Below are positions 1 to 12,619 of a DNA stretch of 64,000 nucleotides, piece by piece. The number at the start of each line of letters is the position of its first letter. The first letter of the stretch is position 1. Source of the stretch: Phytophthora hibernalis (lineage: Eukaryota; Oomycota; Peronosporomycetes; Peronosporales; Peronosporaceae); assembly GCA_012656075.1 (NCBI GenBank), contig JAAKBF010000094.1, forward strand, positions 248,001-312,000. The letters run 5' to 3'. The notes under the pieces are model-generated. The model was not told the origin of the DNA and did not search any database. It saw nothing but the letters and a program-made list of their open reading frames with translations. A program made the translations under genes and the position numbers.

Positions 1-1060
1 CGAGTTGGTCGGCGACCCATTTAATATGAAGGCCGCATATTTCACTGCGTCTCCCCAAAAACTCAGCGGGAGCCCGCATGCAAAAATCATACAGCGCGCC
101 ATATTCATAATCGTCCGGTGCATCCTTTCAGTCTTCCCATTTCTCGCCTGATTGCGAGCCTCGCTCCGTTGCCGCGCAACTCCAGTGCGTTTGCAGAATA
201 GATCCACGTTCTCGTACTCTCCTCCAGATTCCGTACGCAGAACGTGAATCTTGCAGTTAAACATCTTCTCAAAGATCACTAAAAAGTGCTCGAATTGTTT
301 CGCCGCGGCATCCTTAGTGCGCGCGATGAAGACTTTGCAATAGTTGCTCTTGTGGTCCACGAAGTTGATCATGTAGCGGTTGTTGAGTCGGTCCCTGGGC
401 ATCATGGGCCCTTTTAGATCAGAGCAAATCACTCCACCCACCCTGTCAATGGGTGAGTGGTCTCCAGTGTCTTTCTCAGACTGCCTGTTTGGCTTCCGCG
501 CACGTGAGGCAATTCACACGCCGATGATCGGTAATCTCAATTCCCGAGCTCGGGCCACGCCCAAGCCGCTCGACCGCGTCGTAATTTAGGTGTCCCATGC
601 GCTTGTGGAACCCCACAAGAGTCCCCTTTTGTACTGCGTTTGACGTCTCGTTAGGCACGTTCGCCTCCTGTTCAAGTACCACCATGATCACCTCCGACAG
701 GGCCTCTCGTCGTTTCTCGACCGTCGCATGTACTACCAGCACGCTGCGTCTCATACTCACGTCAAACGCCACTCTTCCGCCGTTCTTCGCAGCTACCACA
801 CGTTGTCCCTCTTTGTACGTGAGCACGTAGCCCTTCTCTTCCAACTTTCCATATGAGATCAAGTTGGGCACTACGTCCGCAGCGTAGTATACATCTGTGA
901 GTTTTACTGTCTGAGCAATTCCGCATCCTGTCACCCGCAGTGACAGTGTACCCTTCTTGCTCACCCTCAGTGGCTCCCCGTTCGGCTGTAGGCACGCATC
1001 GTCGACTGCCTCGACATCCTCTAGCCCCGACTCATCGTTCACTAGGTGCCTACTTGATCC
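1..1060 (-). pseudogene. copia protease and integrase part of Pol, frame-broken and cut by the window edge
   Basis: The open stretch 476-1042 holds the protease tail and a GAG-pre-integrase domain with the His-His/Cys-Cys zinc motif (H..H near 600, CLTCAEAK near 490). It ends in a stop. Integrase continues from about 480 down to base 1 in another frame with the motif SDLKGPMMPRD, DHKSNYCKVF and the D-then-E spacing of the catalytic core (TESGGEYEN). Nearest family: Ty1/copia Pol. Confidence 0.8.
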
Positions 1061-2442
1061 GCTATCCAGGATCCACGTCCTTTGGCCTCGGCCAACTCCT
1101 TGGTAATCGCGAGCGTCAGGTCGGGTCCGTTTCCCCCGCCTTCACCGCGCGTCGGACATGCTGCTCGCAGATGTCCAATCTCCCCACACTCGTGGCATCT
1201 TCTCGTCTCCGTTCTTGGCCGCTCTCCTACAGCAGCGACAACTTCACGTCCGAGGTTTCGCTGCCTGCCAGGATCCAGCTCCCACGCTAGCGCAAAGTGT
1301 GCGAGCTCCTCCGCCTGCTGCAAGTAATCCGTCCTCGTGTTGTCGACCTTGGCCATGAGAACGGTGCGCAGCTCAGCGGACGCGTACTGCACAACATTGT
1401 TCAACACCAAATAATCCGCCCCGCCTCCGCATGCTTCCGAAATAGCGACAAGGTACATGTAATGCTCCGGCCAGGTTCGGTTGGAGTCTTTCACCGCGGT
1501 GAAGAGTTTCATCGTTTGGGCGGGCGTTATGTTGGTCTTAAACGCCTCTAACATCCTCTCCAGGATGTACTGTAGTGTCGGCATCTGCATCCACCACGAC
1601 TCGACTTGTTTTTGTAGTAGCGTTCCGCAGTCCCCGACAAGTAGTGCCCCAGCAAGTCCACCTTCACGTCTTCGGGCCATGCGAACCCGCACGCCGACTG
1701 CCCCAGAGCAACGTGGCGCTCAAAACGCCTTCCCCACTCCAAAAAAACGAACCCAGTCCCACGTAGAGCTTCTTGCCGTCAAAGTCCCGGATTGCCAGCT
1801 TCTTTTGACGCGCATCAGGATATCTCATCCCCAGACTCTGTTGAGGCGGTGGACTTACTGCACCCGCCTGTGGTGGCGCTTCTCAACCTAATCCTGGCCC
1901 TGCACCAGCTCCAAGTCCTTGTTCGGCCACAGCTGCGGCATGAAGCCGCTGTAGCTCCGACATTAGCATGCCGTATCCTGGCTGTCGCTCGCCGAAGTAC
2001 TGCGTTTCCACGACAGGCCTCCGCAATCCCGTTGGTGGTGTCATCGGCGACCCTTCCAACGAATCAATGTGCATCCGCGCTCTCTCCGAGACCGGATGCA
2101 AATAAGTTAGAGTTCATGGGCGGAGTCATGGGCTGATCCGTAGCGCGCGCACGCGCTTCTCCTCGGCCAGCTTCTTCTCCATCTTGGACTGCGACTCTTC
2201 GAGGCGCTCCAAACGTCCGCCATGCCCCGCATCAGCCTCAGCAGCTCGGAGCTGTCGTCTGCTTCGCCGTCTTCGGCCTTTCTGCCAGAAGTATTGCCGC
2301 TTCCCCTTTCGCGGGCAGCGGCGGTGCTTGTCTCTTGTGCTTCGTCTGCCAACTCCATCCTTTCGCGATCGGTCGCCGTTGGTGCATCCACGGGAGGATT
2401 TCCGCCTGCATCGTCAGCATTGGTGCTACATGTTGGGCTCAT
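1042..2442 (-). pseudogene. copia Gag region with CCHC knuckle, frame-broken
   Basis: Reading leftwards from ATG 2442, the first stretch is acidic and Ala/Ser-rich. The frame is lost around 2100-2150 and again around 1690-1740. It resumes as a helical UBN2/Gag-like segment ending in a CCHC zinc knuckle. The last residues, SWIADQ, run into a stop where the protease DSG motif should begin in the next frame. Known copia Gag proteins bind the element RNA through this knuckle and form particles. This copy would need several frame corrections to do so. Confidence 0.75.
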
Positions 2443-3424
2443 AACCTGTTAAAAAGCCTGGTATGGTGTCCAGGCACTCGCGTTGCCCCTAGCGCACAAC
2501 AAAGCCAAAGAGGAAGTGATATTGCCTCAGCTTAGCATCCTACTTCTTCGCATGCATTCACTTCGCCTCCTACCTCGTGCATCCAATCATCGTCTCTCAC
2601 TTTGATACATCCAATCACCTCATGAGCGCCCCCTCCAGTACGCAGTTCCCTCGGAGCAGCTGCGCGACGCACCCAAGTCTACCACGGGACTTTCCGCTTC
2701 AACACAAACACTCCGGTAGACGCGGCCGTAACATGGGATCTGTCGTGGATGCAAGGGCAGGGGTATGACAAATTCCTAGGAACTCGAAGACGTCAAAGTC
2801 GTTCACGTCCGTCATGCTGTCGCACAGCTCGCGGTACTTGAGCGCCTTCGTGGCCAGCAACACGCTGGTACTGGAGCTCGTGGGGAACGATGCGCGCTCC
2901 GCATTTTGTCCGGTAGTCCATGCAGCCCATGGACGCGACCTACTGACAACTTCGGTGAACGAAGCAGATTGAGAAAGAGCTTGACGTGTCTAAGGCGAGT
3001 CGACTGCACTTTTATACCAGTGTCCGTGTATCGCCACCTGTCATCTCAATCCAGCTCTGGTTTGAGCGCATTCTTTTCCGTTCCCAAGTTTCTATGTCGT
3101 TCCCAAGTATCTATGTAGTTCCCTACCTTCCATCGCACCACACACCACCAGTAGCAATGGCTACTGCGAAGTTCATCGTAGCTCTTGTTTAGAACTGCAG
3201 CATGCACAAACATGTTTGCAAACATCACTTACTGTTAGTTGATCCCTGTTCGTTAGTGTGTAATAGATTTACAAACATACATGAATGCGGAGTACGCTAC
3301 TTTGCTATAGATATTGATTCCCAGCTGTAGCAAGTAGAACGATGACTTTCATTTGAAGACTTTGAGCTTGGTGCTTCGAAGCACATGCAGGTATCATATC
3401 AAAATGTACTTACAGTACATGTAG
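2443..3424. other. Intergenic; one coding-like fragment, otherwise nothing recognised
   Basis: No complete gene is seen between the copia element and the first GH72 gene. On the minus strand, about 2775-2910 reads as an open, codon-like stretch (STSVLLATKALKYRELCDS) with no start or homologue I can name. It may be a gene fragment or chance. The copia 5' LTR should lie somewhere here but its limits could not be set. Confidence 0.4.
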
Positions 3425-5279
3425 TTACAACTGGATGCAGAGTGCGGCGGTGAGTGCGGCTGTCGCAACTGAAAAAGCGATTGCGGTAGTTGAAGCTGCT
3501 ATCGTGGACGCCGCAGATTTCGCTTTCGAGACGCCACTGCCCGAGGACGTCAAGGCGCTACTTTGCTCGTTGGAAGGCGTTCGCTTGTCGCCCACCGAAG
3601 TGCTCGAGTCCGTGTGTTCGTACGCGTTGGCACTGGATCCGTTGCAGACGGGCTGCAAGGCGGTGCACTCGAGGATCGTCACTAAAGCACAACAGGTTGG
3701 TGTCAGTCGGTGTAGCTGCTGTAGACGAAGCGGTGGTGGAGTGTACCGTTTGGTGTGGACGGGAGGTCGATCGACATGGTGTCGGGGCATTGCAGGATGG
3801 CATCGCGAGTCGGCGAGTAGCTGTCGTACGTGATGGTGGAATTGGCGGTGGTGGTGTAAGCCTCTTTGAGGTTGTCGTACTCCGGGTACGGCGTGAACAC
3901 GCACGCGATCGTGTCGTGGTCGCAGTCGTCTGGCTGGAAGTAGCCGACGCCGTACTTGCCTGGGTCGGCTGTCTTTGTTAAAGCTGCAAAACGGTAGCAA
4001 CAAGTTGATTAGCATTGTCCTGGAGGAGGGTTGTTGCTGGGCACTGACCGCTCTTGTCGACGAGGTTGGCAATCTCCGTCGTGAACTCGAACACGTTGCC
4101 ACCGACAATCTCGTCGGTCATCTCCTTCTCCTCATTCATCCACTTGGCCTGTAGCAACGGACAAACACAAGTCAGTGCTGTCCAGCATTCTACAACAGCC
4201 GTGAATCGCTTACGTCGTAGAACGTTCGCTGGTTCTCGTAGCCATCCATCGTGTTCTCGCCCTTGTTGCAGCCGAACTCGCCAAACATCAGCGGACGAGC
4301 GTATCCCACATCGGCATACTCGGCCATCAGTGTTTGCAATCCAGTGGACTGGGAGTATTTTTGTGCGCTGCCGGATCACACTCAACGTACGGATTGAATC
4401 CCATCCTACCGTTGCAAGCAATGGGTCATAGTTAGTGGGAAAGCAGGCTTCACTCCGAGAAATAATGCGTACCATTCAGCGCGCGTGTTCTCATCGTCAT
4501 TCACGGTGCAATCGTAGTACGAAATCCACTCCCACCGTGGAGGAATATCTGCGATGTCCAAACCAAGAGGAACTTGGCGCACAGCGCTCGAGCAACTCGC
4601 GGCATAGCTTCGCATGTCGCGCAAAAGCCTTGACGCAGGGTGCCGTCGTAGTTCCATCAGCTCCATTTTTCACCTGCAGGTTGTTCTCGTTACCCACACT
4701 AAAGCCGAGTGTGTTGTCATACACGGCAAACGCGTTGTAGACCATTTGGCCTCGAGTAAACAACTCTTCTGGGTAGCAGCTTGGGGTACAAGATCCTGAA
4801 TGGAGCAGTTTTCGCAGCTGGTACGTAGAAGTTCGTGTTAGAGTCGTCAATCAACACCAGAAAACAGTTTACAAGAACACTCACGGAGCTGTAATTCCGA
4901 TAAGAACGTAAATTCCCGCTTGTGAACACGCGCACATGAACTTGTCGTGTGATACACTTGGGTCGATCGAGTACAATCGAATCGTATTCACACCGAGGTC
5001 CTTCATCACTTCGAGGTGCGGTTTCCACACGGCCTCGTGCTCGTCAGCAGCCCAGTCGTAGTTGCTGACGCCAGCCATTTCACCGCTGTTGGGTCTCGGG
5101 TAGTAGGCCATACCCTTCATGCGGAACTCAAGTCCAGTGTCGGAGTCGAAGAACTTGTTGCCTTTGGTGACGATCGGTGGTACCCATGCATTAGCAGGTA
5201 AAACAATGCTGGATCCAATGATGGTGGTGCACAATACTGCGACGGTGCAGAGGCTACGGATCTGGAGGCTGAAAGTCAT
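3425..5279 (-). CDS. GH72 beta-1,3-glucanosyltransferase, GPI-anchored (array copy A)
   Basis: Cell-wall enzyme of the Gas/Gel/Epd family. It cuts and re-joins beta-1,3-glucan chains at the outer face of the plasma membrane. Exon 1 (5279 to about 4886) encodes a signal peptide and the FRMKGMAYYPRP and GVNTIRLYS motifs. Later exons carry GNENN, with the acid/base Glu, and FGEFGCNKG, with the nucleophile Glu. The last exon (about 3679-3425) is Ser/Thr-rich and ends in a hydrophobic GPI signal. Six exons are inferred from the paralogues, including an intron between FYD and AKWMNEE. Three apparent one-base losses break the frame: near 4783 (C run), 4620 (T run) and 4360 (A run). The active-site residues are kept, so sequence error is as likely as decay. 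Confidence 0.88.
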
Positions 5280-5741
5280 CGAGTTGAGTAAGTCGCGTAG
5301 CTGAGTTGGGTGTAGGCGCTAACAGCGAAGTTTTGGAATGGCATCGGTCCCGGTGAAATCAACTGCACCCTCCCACGTAACGTTCTGCGATTTTGTACAT
5401 GCTGGCCGTTGCGTTTTGAAGGTGCCAAACCAGCTTGAACACTCAACTCCATCATTGCAACAATGCATGATCTCATGTTTGGAAGGGTTCCAGTGAGAGA
5501 GCGACGCGGGAAATTACCTCAACTGCCAAGTCGAAACGAACGCTGGTTGGGAATTCTACAACCGCCATATCGAGCATTGCAGATTGAAACCTTCGAATAA
5601 AGGACAAGGCAAGTTTGCCGAAGGCAACATTGAATATCTAGCTCGATTGTACGGATTCTTTTCGTTCAGAAACAATCGACTTTTCATTGAAAAGCAATCG
5701 ACCTTACCGACTTAAATCAACTGAAAACTGCCAAATGCGCT

Positions 5742-7680
5742 CTAGAAGAGCATGAAGGTCGCAGTAATCATCGCCGAAAGAACAAATGATGTAGCTACCG
5801 TTCTTGGGGCCGTCGATGTGGTACTGTCCGAAGAGTTCAAAGCCGCTGCCCCGCTATTGTCATCGTTTGTGGGTGTCACCTTGTCACCGACCTTGGTCTG
5901 CGACGTAAAGTGCACATACGCATTGGCCTTCTTGCCATTGCACACTGGCTGAGCAACAGAGCACTCCAAAACCGTCACTGCATGATCATACACGTAGAGA
6001 GATAATCAAGCTGTGAGATACGAAGCTCCGCCTCCACAACCCCGTTCACAAATATCTAACATTGCGTCGCGTACCTCCGGGGTTGATGGCAACTCGATTG
6101 ACATATTCTTCGGACAATCCAGAATCGCGTCGCGAGATGGCTTGTAGCTGTCATGTTCCACCGTCGATGCAACTGTCGTCGTGTACGCCTTCTTGAGGTT
6201 GTCATACTCGGGGTACGAGGTAAACATGCACACTACTTTTCCGTTATCGCAGTCGTCCGGTTGGAAGTATCCAACGCCATATTTGCCTGGGTCTCCTGCC
6301 TTGGTCAAAGCTATGTCACGAAAGCACACAAACAGCATTTAAATCCCGTGTGCTCCACGAATCTTTCACGGCAATGATAAACTGCACTCGTTACGAACCT
6401 GCAGTGTCCAGCAGGTTAGCGATTTCTGTGGAGAACTCGAATACGTTTCCGCCAATGATTTCATCCGTCATCTCCTTCTCTTCGTTCATCCATTTTGCCT
6501 GCATCACATTTAATACATGAGAAAAAGTCGAGTCAGCCACCCCTCCTCGCAGCTTACGTGTAGCTGGCCACCAAAGCTTACATCATAAAACGAACGCTGG
6601 TTTTCGTATCCGTCCATCGTGTTTTCGCCTTTGTTGCACCCAAACTCGCCGAACATCAGAGGACGAGCGTAGCCGACTCCGGCGTACTCAGCCATGAGTT
6701 TCTTAAGGCCACTAGACTGCGAGTAGTTCGTATGGGTGGCCGGGTCACACTCGACGTACGGATTGAAGCCCATCCTGTCCACGTTAAACAGCGCACACAC
6801 AAACCACTGTAAAAACGACGCACAAACCCAACATGTAGACTTTGCATCATTGCATGTCAGAGCAATAATTCGTACCATTCGGCGCGCGTGTTCTCGTCGT
6901 CATCCACAGGGCAGTCATAATACGAAATCCACTGCGAGCGAGGAGGAACATCCGCGATATCAAGACCGATTGGTACCTGACGCACTGCACTCGAACAACT
7001 TGCAGCGTAACTTCGCATATCGCGCAAAAAGCCTTCACACACGGAGCAGTCGTGGTACCACCAGCGCCGTTCTTCACTTGTAGATTATTCTCGTTGCCCA
7101 CGCTAAACCCGAGAGTGTTGTCGTACACAGCAAACGAGTTGTAGACCATTTGGCCTCGAGTGAACAAGTCATCCGGGTAGCACTTCGGTGGTACGTAGTC
7201 CAATATGGAGCAGTTCTCGCATCTACAGATTGACAGATTAACACTGCATGTTAGACTCTCTAACCCACATCATAGAGGAACATAGGCGAAAACTCACGGA
7301 GCTGAAACGCCGATGAGAACGTAAATTCCTGCCACGGAACACGCACACATGAACTTGTCGTGCGGTATGCTCAGGTCGATCGAGTATAATCGAATCGTGT
7401 TCACACCGAGGTCCTTCATCACTTTGAGATGCGGTTTCCACACGGCCTCATGCTCGTCAGCAGCCCAGTCGTAGTTGCTGATGTCAGCCATTTCACCACT
7501 GTTGGGTCTCGGGTAGTAGGCCATACCCTTCATGCGGAACTCAAGTCCAGTGTCCGAGTTGAATAACTTGTTGCCTTTGGTGACGATCGGTGGAAGCCAC
7601 GCTTGGACGGGTGAGACTGCGATGACCGTGCACAGGAGTGCGACAGCACCGAGATTGCGAACACGAGAACCAAAAACCAT
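5742..7680 (-). CDS. GH72 beta-1,3-glucanosyltransferase, GPI-anchored (array copy B)
   Basis: Second of four tandem GH72 genes. Signal peptide MVFGSRVRNLG...VQA, then the conserved N-terminal GH72 block in exon 1 (7680 to about 7298). Both catalytic motifs are present: GNENN near 7090-7110 and FGEFGCNKG near 6640. The last exon (about 5978-5742) gives a Ser/Thr-rich linker and hydrophobic tail fit for a GPI anchor. The frame breaks once in exon 2 near 7030, after VKAF, where one T seems missing from a TTTT run. Copy A has the same break at the same place, so either both were miscalled or the change predates duplication. The FYD/AKW intron is present and longer than in the other copies. Confidence 0.9.
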
Positions 7681-8138
7681 TGTTCAAGTTGATGATGTAG
7701 TAGATCCGACGTAAAGACCTCGATGGGTTGTGTGACGATATCGAACAGCAAATTGGAAAATGGTTTAGCGCGTTCAATTCACGTCAATACGATTGAATGA
7801 GAAGGACATGTATAAGGGAACAACTCACTAAGCGATCGGCCTCGTTCACTCAGATCGTTTTGCGTACCTCAAAGCATTCGTATCATTGGAGCAGAAGTAT
7901 CTGAGACTTCAGGGCTTGTGACTAACAGCATCGGATGACCATGAGGGTATCTGTCCACTCATTAAGCATATCACCTGTGAGAGTTAGTTGTGCTGGTTTG
8001 CCGGTACCGGTAACTGAACACTGCATTAGAACATTCGACGATGCTAGAATACCGCATCCATGATGTGGACTGCTTTGACCATGAGGAGCTCGTCGTCAAA
8101 ACCAGCTCTCATTACAAGCTCAAAAACCATTATCATCT

Positions 8139-10002
8139 CTAGAATATGGAGAGTGCGGTGACTATTGCAGCAGAAGTCGCGAATGCAGCGACACTAGTCA
8201 TGCCACTAGTTCCACTGCTCGTGATCGCAGTGGCTTCTTCATTTGTTGGGGTTCGCTTGTCACCAACTGCAGTGGTTGAATCGACATGCCCATACGAGTT
8301 GGCTTTCTCCCCACTGCACTCTGGCTGAGCAACAGCACACGCCAGGATCGTCACTAGGAAAACATCGACAGCACACAACGTGTCAGATGACACCTCATGG
8401 GTAACAAAGCCCAGTTTTAGATTCCTACCGTCGGGTGTTGAAGGCAACTCGATTGACATATTTTTCGGACAACTCAAAATTACATCGCGTGTTGGGTTGT
8501 AGTTGTCGTGCTTCACTGTCGATGCAACCGTAGTTGTGTATGCCTTCTTGAGGTTGTCGTACTCCGGATAAGGCGTGAAGATGCACTCAGATTTGTTGTT
8601 GTCACAGTCGTCCGGCTGAAAGTAGCCAACGCCGTACTTCCCTGCATCTCCTATCTTGGTCAAAGCTACATGTAGTGAAAGTGCAACATCAAAAGACGGA
8701 AGCCAAATAAGCACTGTCATCGCTACACCCATGTTGCGTTCTCTACGAACCCGCGCTGTCCAGTAGATTGGCGATTTCTGTAGTAAACTCAAAAACGTTG
8801 CCACCCACGATTTCTTCTGTCATCTCCTTCTCCTCGTTCATCCACTTTGCCTATGCAGCGAAAGAGAACAATCAGGCGCGAGGCCCTCCGACAAAACCCA
8901 TCAAAATGAACGTACATCGTAAAAAGATCGCTGGTTTTCGTATCCGTCGATCGTGTTTTCGCCTTTGTTGCACCCAAATTCGCCGAACATGAGCGGGCGA
9001 GCGTAGCCAACTGTGGCATACTCCTCCATGAGCTTCTTCAGCCCCGTGGACTGAGAATATTTGGTATGGGTGGCGGGGTCGCATTCGACGTACGGGTTAA
9101 AGCCCATCCTGGCGATTCAAACATTTGCCATGAAGCACAGCACACGAGTCAGATTCTAGAGACCTACCTGCACACAGTTTTAAAGACACCAATTCATACC
9201 ATTCTGCGCGCGTGTTCTCATCGTCATCAATGGGGCAATCGTAGTATGAAATCCACTGTTCACGAGGAGGGATATCGGCGATGTCGAGACCAATCGGCAC
9301 CTGACGCACGCTCCCAGAGCAGCTTGCGGCGTAGCTGCGGGTGTCACGCAGGAAAGCCTTGACGCACGGAGCCGTGGCAGTACCGTCGGCTCCGTTCTTC
9401 ACCTGCAGGTTGTTCTCGTTACCCACACTGAAGCCGAGTGTGTTGTCGTAGACAGCGAAAGCGTTGTAGACCATTTGCGCACGAGTGAATAGATCGTCTG
9501 GGTAGCACTTGGGCGGCACGTAGTCTAGCACCGAACAGTTCTCGCACCTGCAATGCACAATACTGAACCGTCAGAAAACAACACTCTAGCAGCAAGAAGT
9601 AAGTGTACAACCAACTACTCACGGTGCAGTGATTCCGACAAGAACGTAGATGCCGGCTTCGGAGCATGCGCACATGAACTTGTCGTGCGGTATGCTCGGG
9701 TCGATCGAGTATAATCGAATCGTGTTCACACCGAGGTCCTTCATCACTTTGAGGTGCGGTTTCCACACGGCCTCGTGCTCGTCAGCAGCCCAGTCGTAGT
9801 TGCTGATGTCAGCCATTTCACCACTGTTGGGTCTCGGGTAGTAGGCCATACCCTTCATGCGGAACTCAAGTCCAGTGTCCGAGTTGAATAACTTGTTGCC
9901 TTTGGTGACGATCGGTGGAAGCCACGCTTGGACGGGTGAGACTGCGATGACCGTGCACAAGAGCGTGGTAGCGCAGAGATAGCGAACACGAGAACCATGC
10001 AT
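8139..10002 (-). CDS. GH72 beta-1,3-glucanosyltransferase, GPI-anchored (array copy C)
   Basis: Third tandem GH72 gene; I see no frame break in it. The start MHGSRVRYLC at 10002 matches the position used in B and D. It has a signal peptide, the FRMKGMAYYPRP block, GNENN and FGEFGCNKG catalytic motifs, a Cys-containing C-terminal region (YFQPDDCDNN...) and a hydrophobic GPI tail ending ALSIF. Six exons, including the FYD/AKW intron (about 8854-8916). The gene is a mosaic: exon 1 is almost copy B, while 9209-9656 (exon 2 and intron 1) is almost copy D. Gene conversion or unequal exchange is the likely cause. Confidence 0.93.
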
Positions 10003-10259
10003 AATTGAGGAGGTGTAGTGAAAGCGGAGCTGTCGCAGTACAGATGAAATAGTGAAGTGGCACTGGAATTGGTTCTGCTCGCAGTGGTCGTCAACTTTCT
10101 TCAAAAGGGACAGGCGATTAGGATGGCAGGACTAAAACACCAGCACGACATGCCCATGAAAGGACACGCTTTCTAGCAGCGACGTTATTTACCACAGTTC
10201 ATGAACACATTCATCCATTACATGAGAAACCAACCGCTAGCTGTCGTACGAAAACCGCT

Positions 10260-12059
10260 CTAGAAGACGGAAAGTGCAGTGGCGGCTATGGTCGCCACCG
10301 ACAGCACAAGCGCCGCAGCAGAGGCCGTGGCACTGGCGCCACTGCTTCCCTGCGTGGCATCGGTAATGGACGTGTCGCTGTTCTCTTCATTCGTAGGCGT
10401 CCGCTTCTCACCGACGTCCATGCTCGAGGAGAAGTGCTCGTAGGCGTTGGCCTTCTCTCCGTTGCACACCGGTTGCGCGACCGTGCACTGCATAATGGGG
10501 ACTGCAACAAGAAAACACACATCCAAATCGTGAATACATCGAGCGCGTTTCGCCACCTTTGAACGAATAGATCACATACCACTGGGCGTAGGCGGCAACT
10601 CCGACGAGATGTTCTTCGGGCACGACATGATCGTGTCACGCGTAGGGGTGTAGCTGTCGTGCTCTAGTGTAGAGTTCTTGGTGGTCGTGTAAGCCGTCTT
10701 AAGGTTGTCGTACTCCGGGTACGGCGTGAACTCGCACAGAGTCTGGTTGTTGTCACACTCCTCCGGCTGGAAGTAGCCGACACCGTATTTACCAGCGTCT
10801 CCCGTCTTCGTAAGAGCTGCACCAAACAACAGATAAACAGTTAGCTCGTGGTTGTGAAACCCCTACTGCTGGAGAACGCTCACGTACTCTTGCTCTCAAC
10901 CAGGTTCGCAATCTCCGTAGTGAACTCAAACACGTTGCCACCGATGATTTCGTCCGTCATTTCCTTCTCCTCGTTCATCCACTTGGCATCGTAGAACGAA
11001 CGCTGGTTCTCGTAGCCATCGATCGTGTTGATACCCTTGTTGCAACCGAACTCACCAAACATCAACGGGCGAGCGTAGCCAACCTTGGCGTACTCCGACA
11101 TGAGTTTCTTAAGGCCTGTAGACTGTGAGTACTTCAGGTGGGTGGTGGGGTCACACTCGACGTACGGGTTGAAACCCATCCTGTTAAACAACAACCACGC
11201 CATTAGTACCCATACAGATAAAATATACACCACTTCTCCTGGACAGCACTTACCACTCAGCACGCGTGTTCTCATCGTCATCAATGGGGCAATCGTAGTA
11301 TGAAATCCACTGTTCACGAGGAGGGATATCGGCGATGTCGAGACCAATCGGCACCTGACGCACGCTTCCAGAGCAGCTTGCGGCGTAGCTGCGGGTGTCA
11401 CGCAGGAAAGCCTTGACGCACGGAGCCGTGGCAGTACCGTCGGCGCCGTTCTCCACCTGCAGGTTGTTCTCGTTACCCACACTGAAGCCGAGTGTGTTGT
11501 CGTAGACTGCGAACGCATTGTAGACCATTTGCGCACGAGTGAATAGATCGTCTGGGTAGCACTTGGGCGGCACGTAGTCTAGCACCGAACAGTTCTCGCA
11601 CCTGCAATGCACAATACTGAACCGTCAGAAAACAACACTCTAGCAGCAAGAAGTAAGTGTACAACCAACTACTCACGGTGCAGTGATTCCGACAAGAACG
11701 TAGATGCCGGCGTTCGAGCACGCGCACATGAACTTGTCGTGCGGGATACTGGGGTCCACCGAGTACAATCGAATAGTGTTCACGCCAAGGTCCTTCATCA
11801 CTTCGAGGTGTGGTTTCCACACGTCCTCGTGCACGTCCGCAGCCCAGTCGTAGTTGCCCACATCAGCCATTTCACCACTGTTGGGTCTCGGGTAGTAGGC
11901 CATTCCCTTCATGCGGAACTCGAGTCCAGTCTCCGAATTGAAGAACTTGTTGCCTTTGGTGATGATCGGTGCGACCCACGCATCGGCAGGCGAAACAACG
12001 ACAGCAACGCACAGTGCAGTGGCAGCGCAGAGGCCGCGGACACGGGAACCAAAAACCAT
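10260..12059 (-). CDS. GH72 beta-1,3-glucanosyltransferase, GPI-anchored (array copy D)
   Basis: Fourth and most upstream GH72 gene of the array, apparently intact. Exon 1 12059-11677 (signal peptide MVFGSRVRGLC...ADA), intron 11602-11676, exon 2 11601-11254 (GNENN acid/base motif), intron 11181-11253, exon 3 11180-10888 (FGEFGCNKG nucleophile motif), intron 10817-10887, then two more exons. All these junctions keep frame. Exon 3 runs straight through FYDAKWMNEE, where A, B and C have an intron, so D has five exons and its paralogues six. The C-terminus is Ser/Thr/Ala-rich with a hydrophobic GPI signal ending ALSVF. Confidence 0.95.
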
Positions 12060-12578
12060 TTTTAGTTGGTTGGTGAGGAAGTGGAAGTACTGAGCTGTCC
12101 TGAAGTTTTGGCTTCAGAGCGTCAGTGGGTAGTCCGGTCGCTTCTCGTCGTCGAGGGCGAGCAGCAAATTGGAGAATGAGACGACAACTGCGCGGAGCAT
12201 GAAGTTAGCATGGTGGGAGAGCTCTATGACCTGATGCCAGGATTTGACCGGTTGTGCTTGACTGAATGGATTTTCGTTGTTCGGAGGTGTTGTTTTGCTG
12301 TTTGTGTTGTGATTAAAGCCATCTGATACGCATAGCACGGCCTTCCTACTTTCGTGGAGACGACATCTGTGAATTGAGACTGTCGAGCACGTCATTGCGT
12401 TACATTTTCTGCAATGTAGAGAGCGTTGGGAAACTTTTTCCACTTGGTAGAGATTGACAACAACCAGCAGCTTGAAGCTCGTTGCATCGCTGTTGGCGAG
12501 ATTGAGAGCCGCAATCCCCTCGACGAACAAAATTGTCTTCTCGTCCTCGCCTCGAAGTGGAGCACGATCAGCGGCACC

Positions 12579-12615
12579 GCATAACGTTGTAGTACCGTGT
12601 ACTACAACGTTATGC
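12579..12615. repeat. Perfect 17-bp inverted repeat (hairpin)
   Basis: Arms 12579-12595 (GCATAACGTTGTAGTAC) and 12599-12615 are exact reverse complements around a 3-nt CGT loop. Confidence 0.9.
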
Positions 12616-12619
12616 TGCT

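Larger units (their letters stand above)
1..2442 (-). mobile_element. Ty1/copia retrotransposon, truncated by window edge and decayed
   Basis: Minus-strand LTR retrotransposon of Ty1/copia order: gag, then protease, then integrase. Gag starts near 2442. A CCHC zinc knuckle (CHECGEIGHLRAAC) lies near 1150-1200. The protease motif DSGSS spans a frame break near 1042-1060. The GAG-pre-integrase block with an HLNYDAVERL motif is near 560-600, and the integrase core follows down to base 1. Reverse transcriptase and RNase H would lie left of the window. Gag is broken into at least three frames and integrase is shifted near 480, so this copy cannot make a full polyprotein. No LTR could be defined, because only one end of the element is visible. 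Confidence 0.9.

Noticed and set aside
2443..2800. Copia 5' LTR and primer-binding site
   Set aside because: With the other LTR outside the window there is nothing to align, and the bases before gag are not a clear match to a known primer site.
12114..12577. 138- and 61-codon minus-strand frames upstream of GH72 copy D
   Set aside because: No motif, low-complexity composition and no start context; probably 5' flanking DNA.
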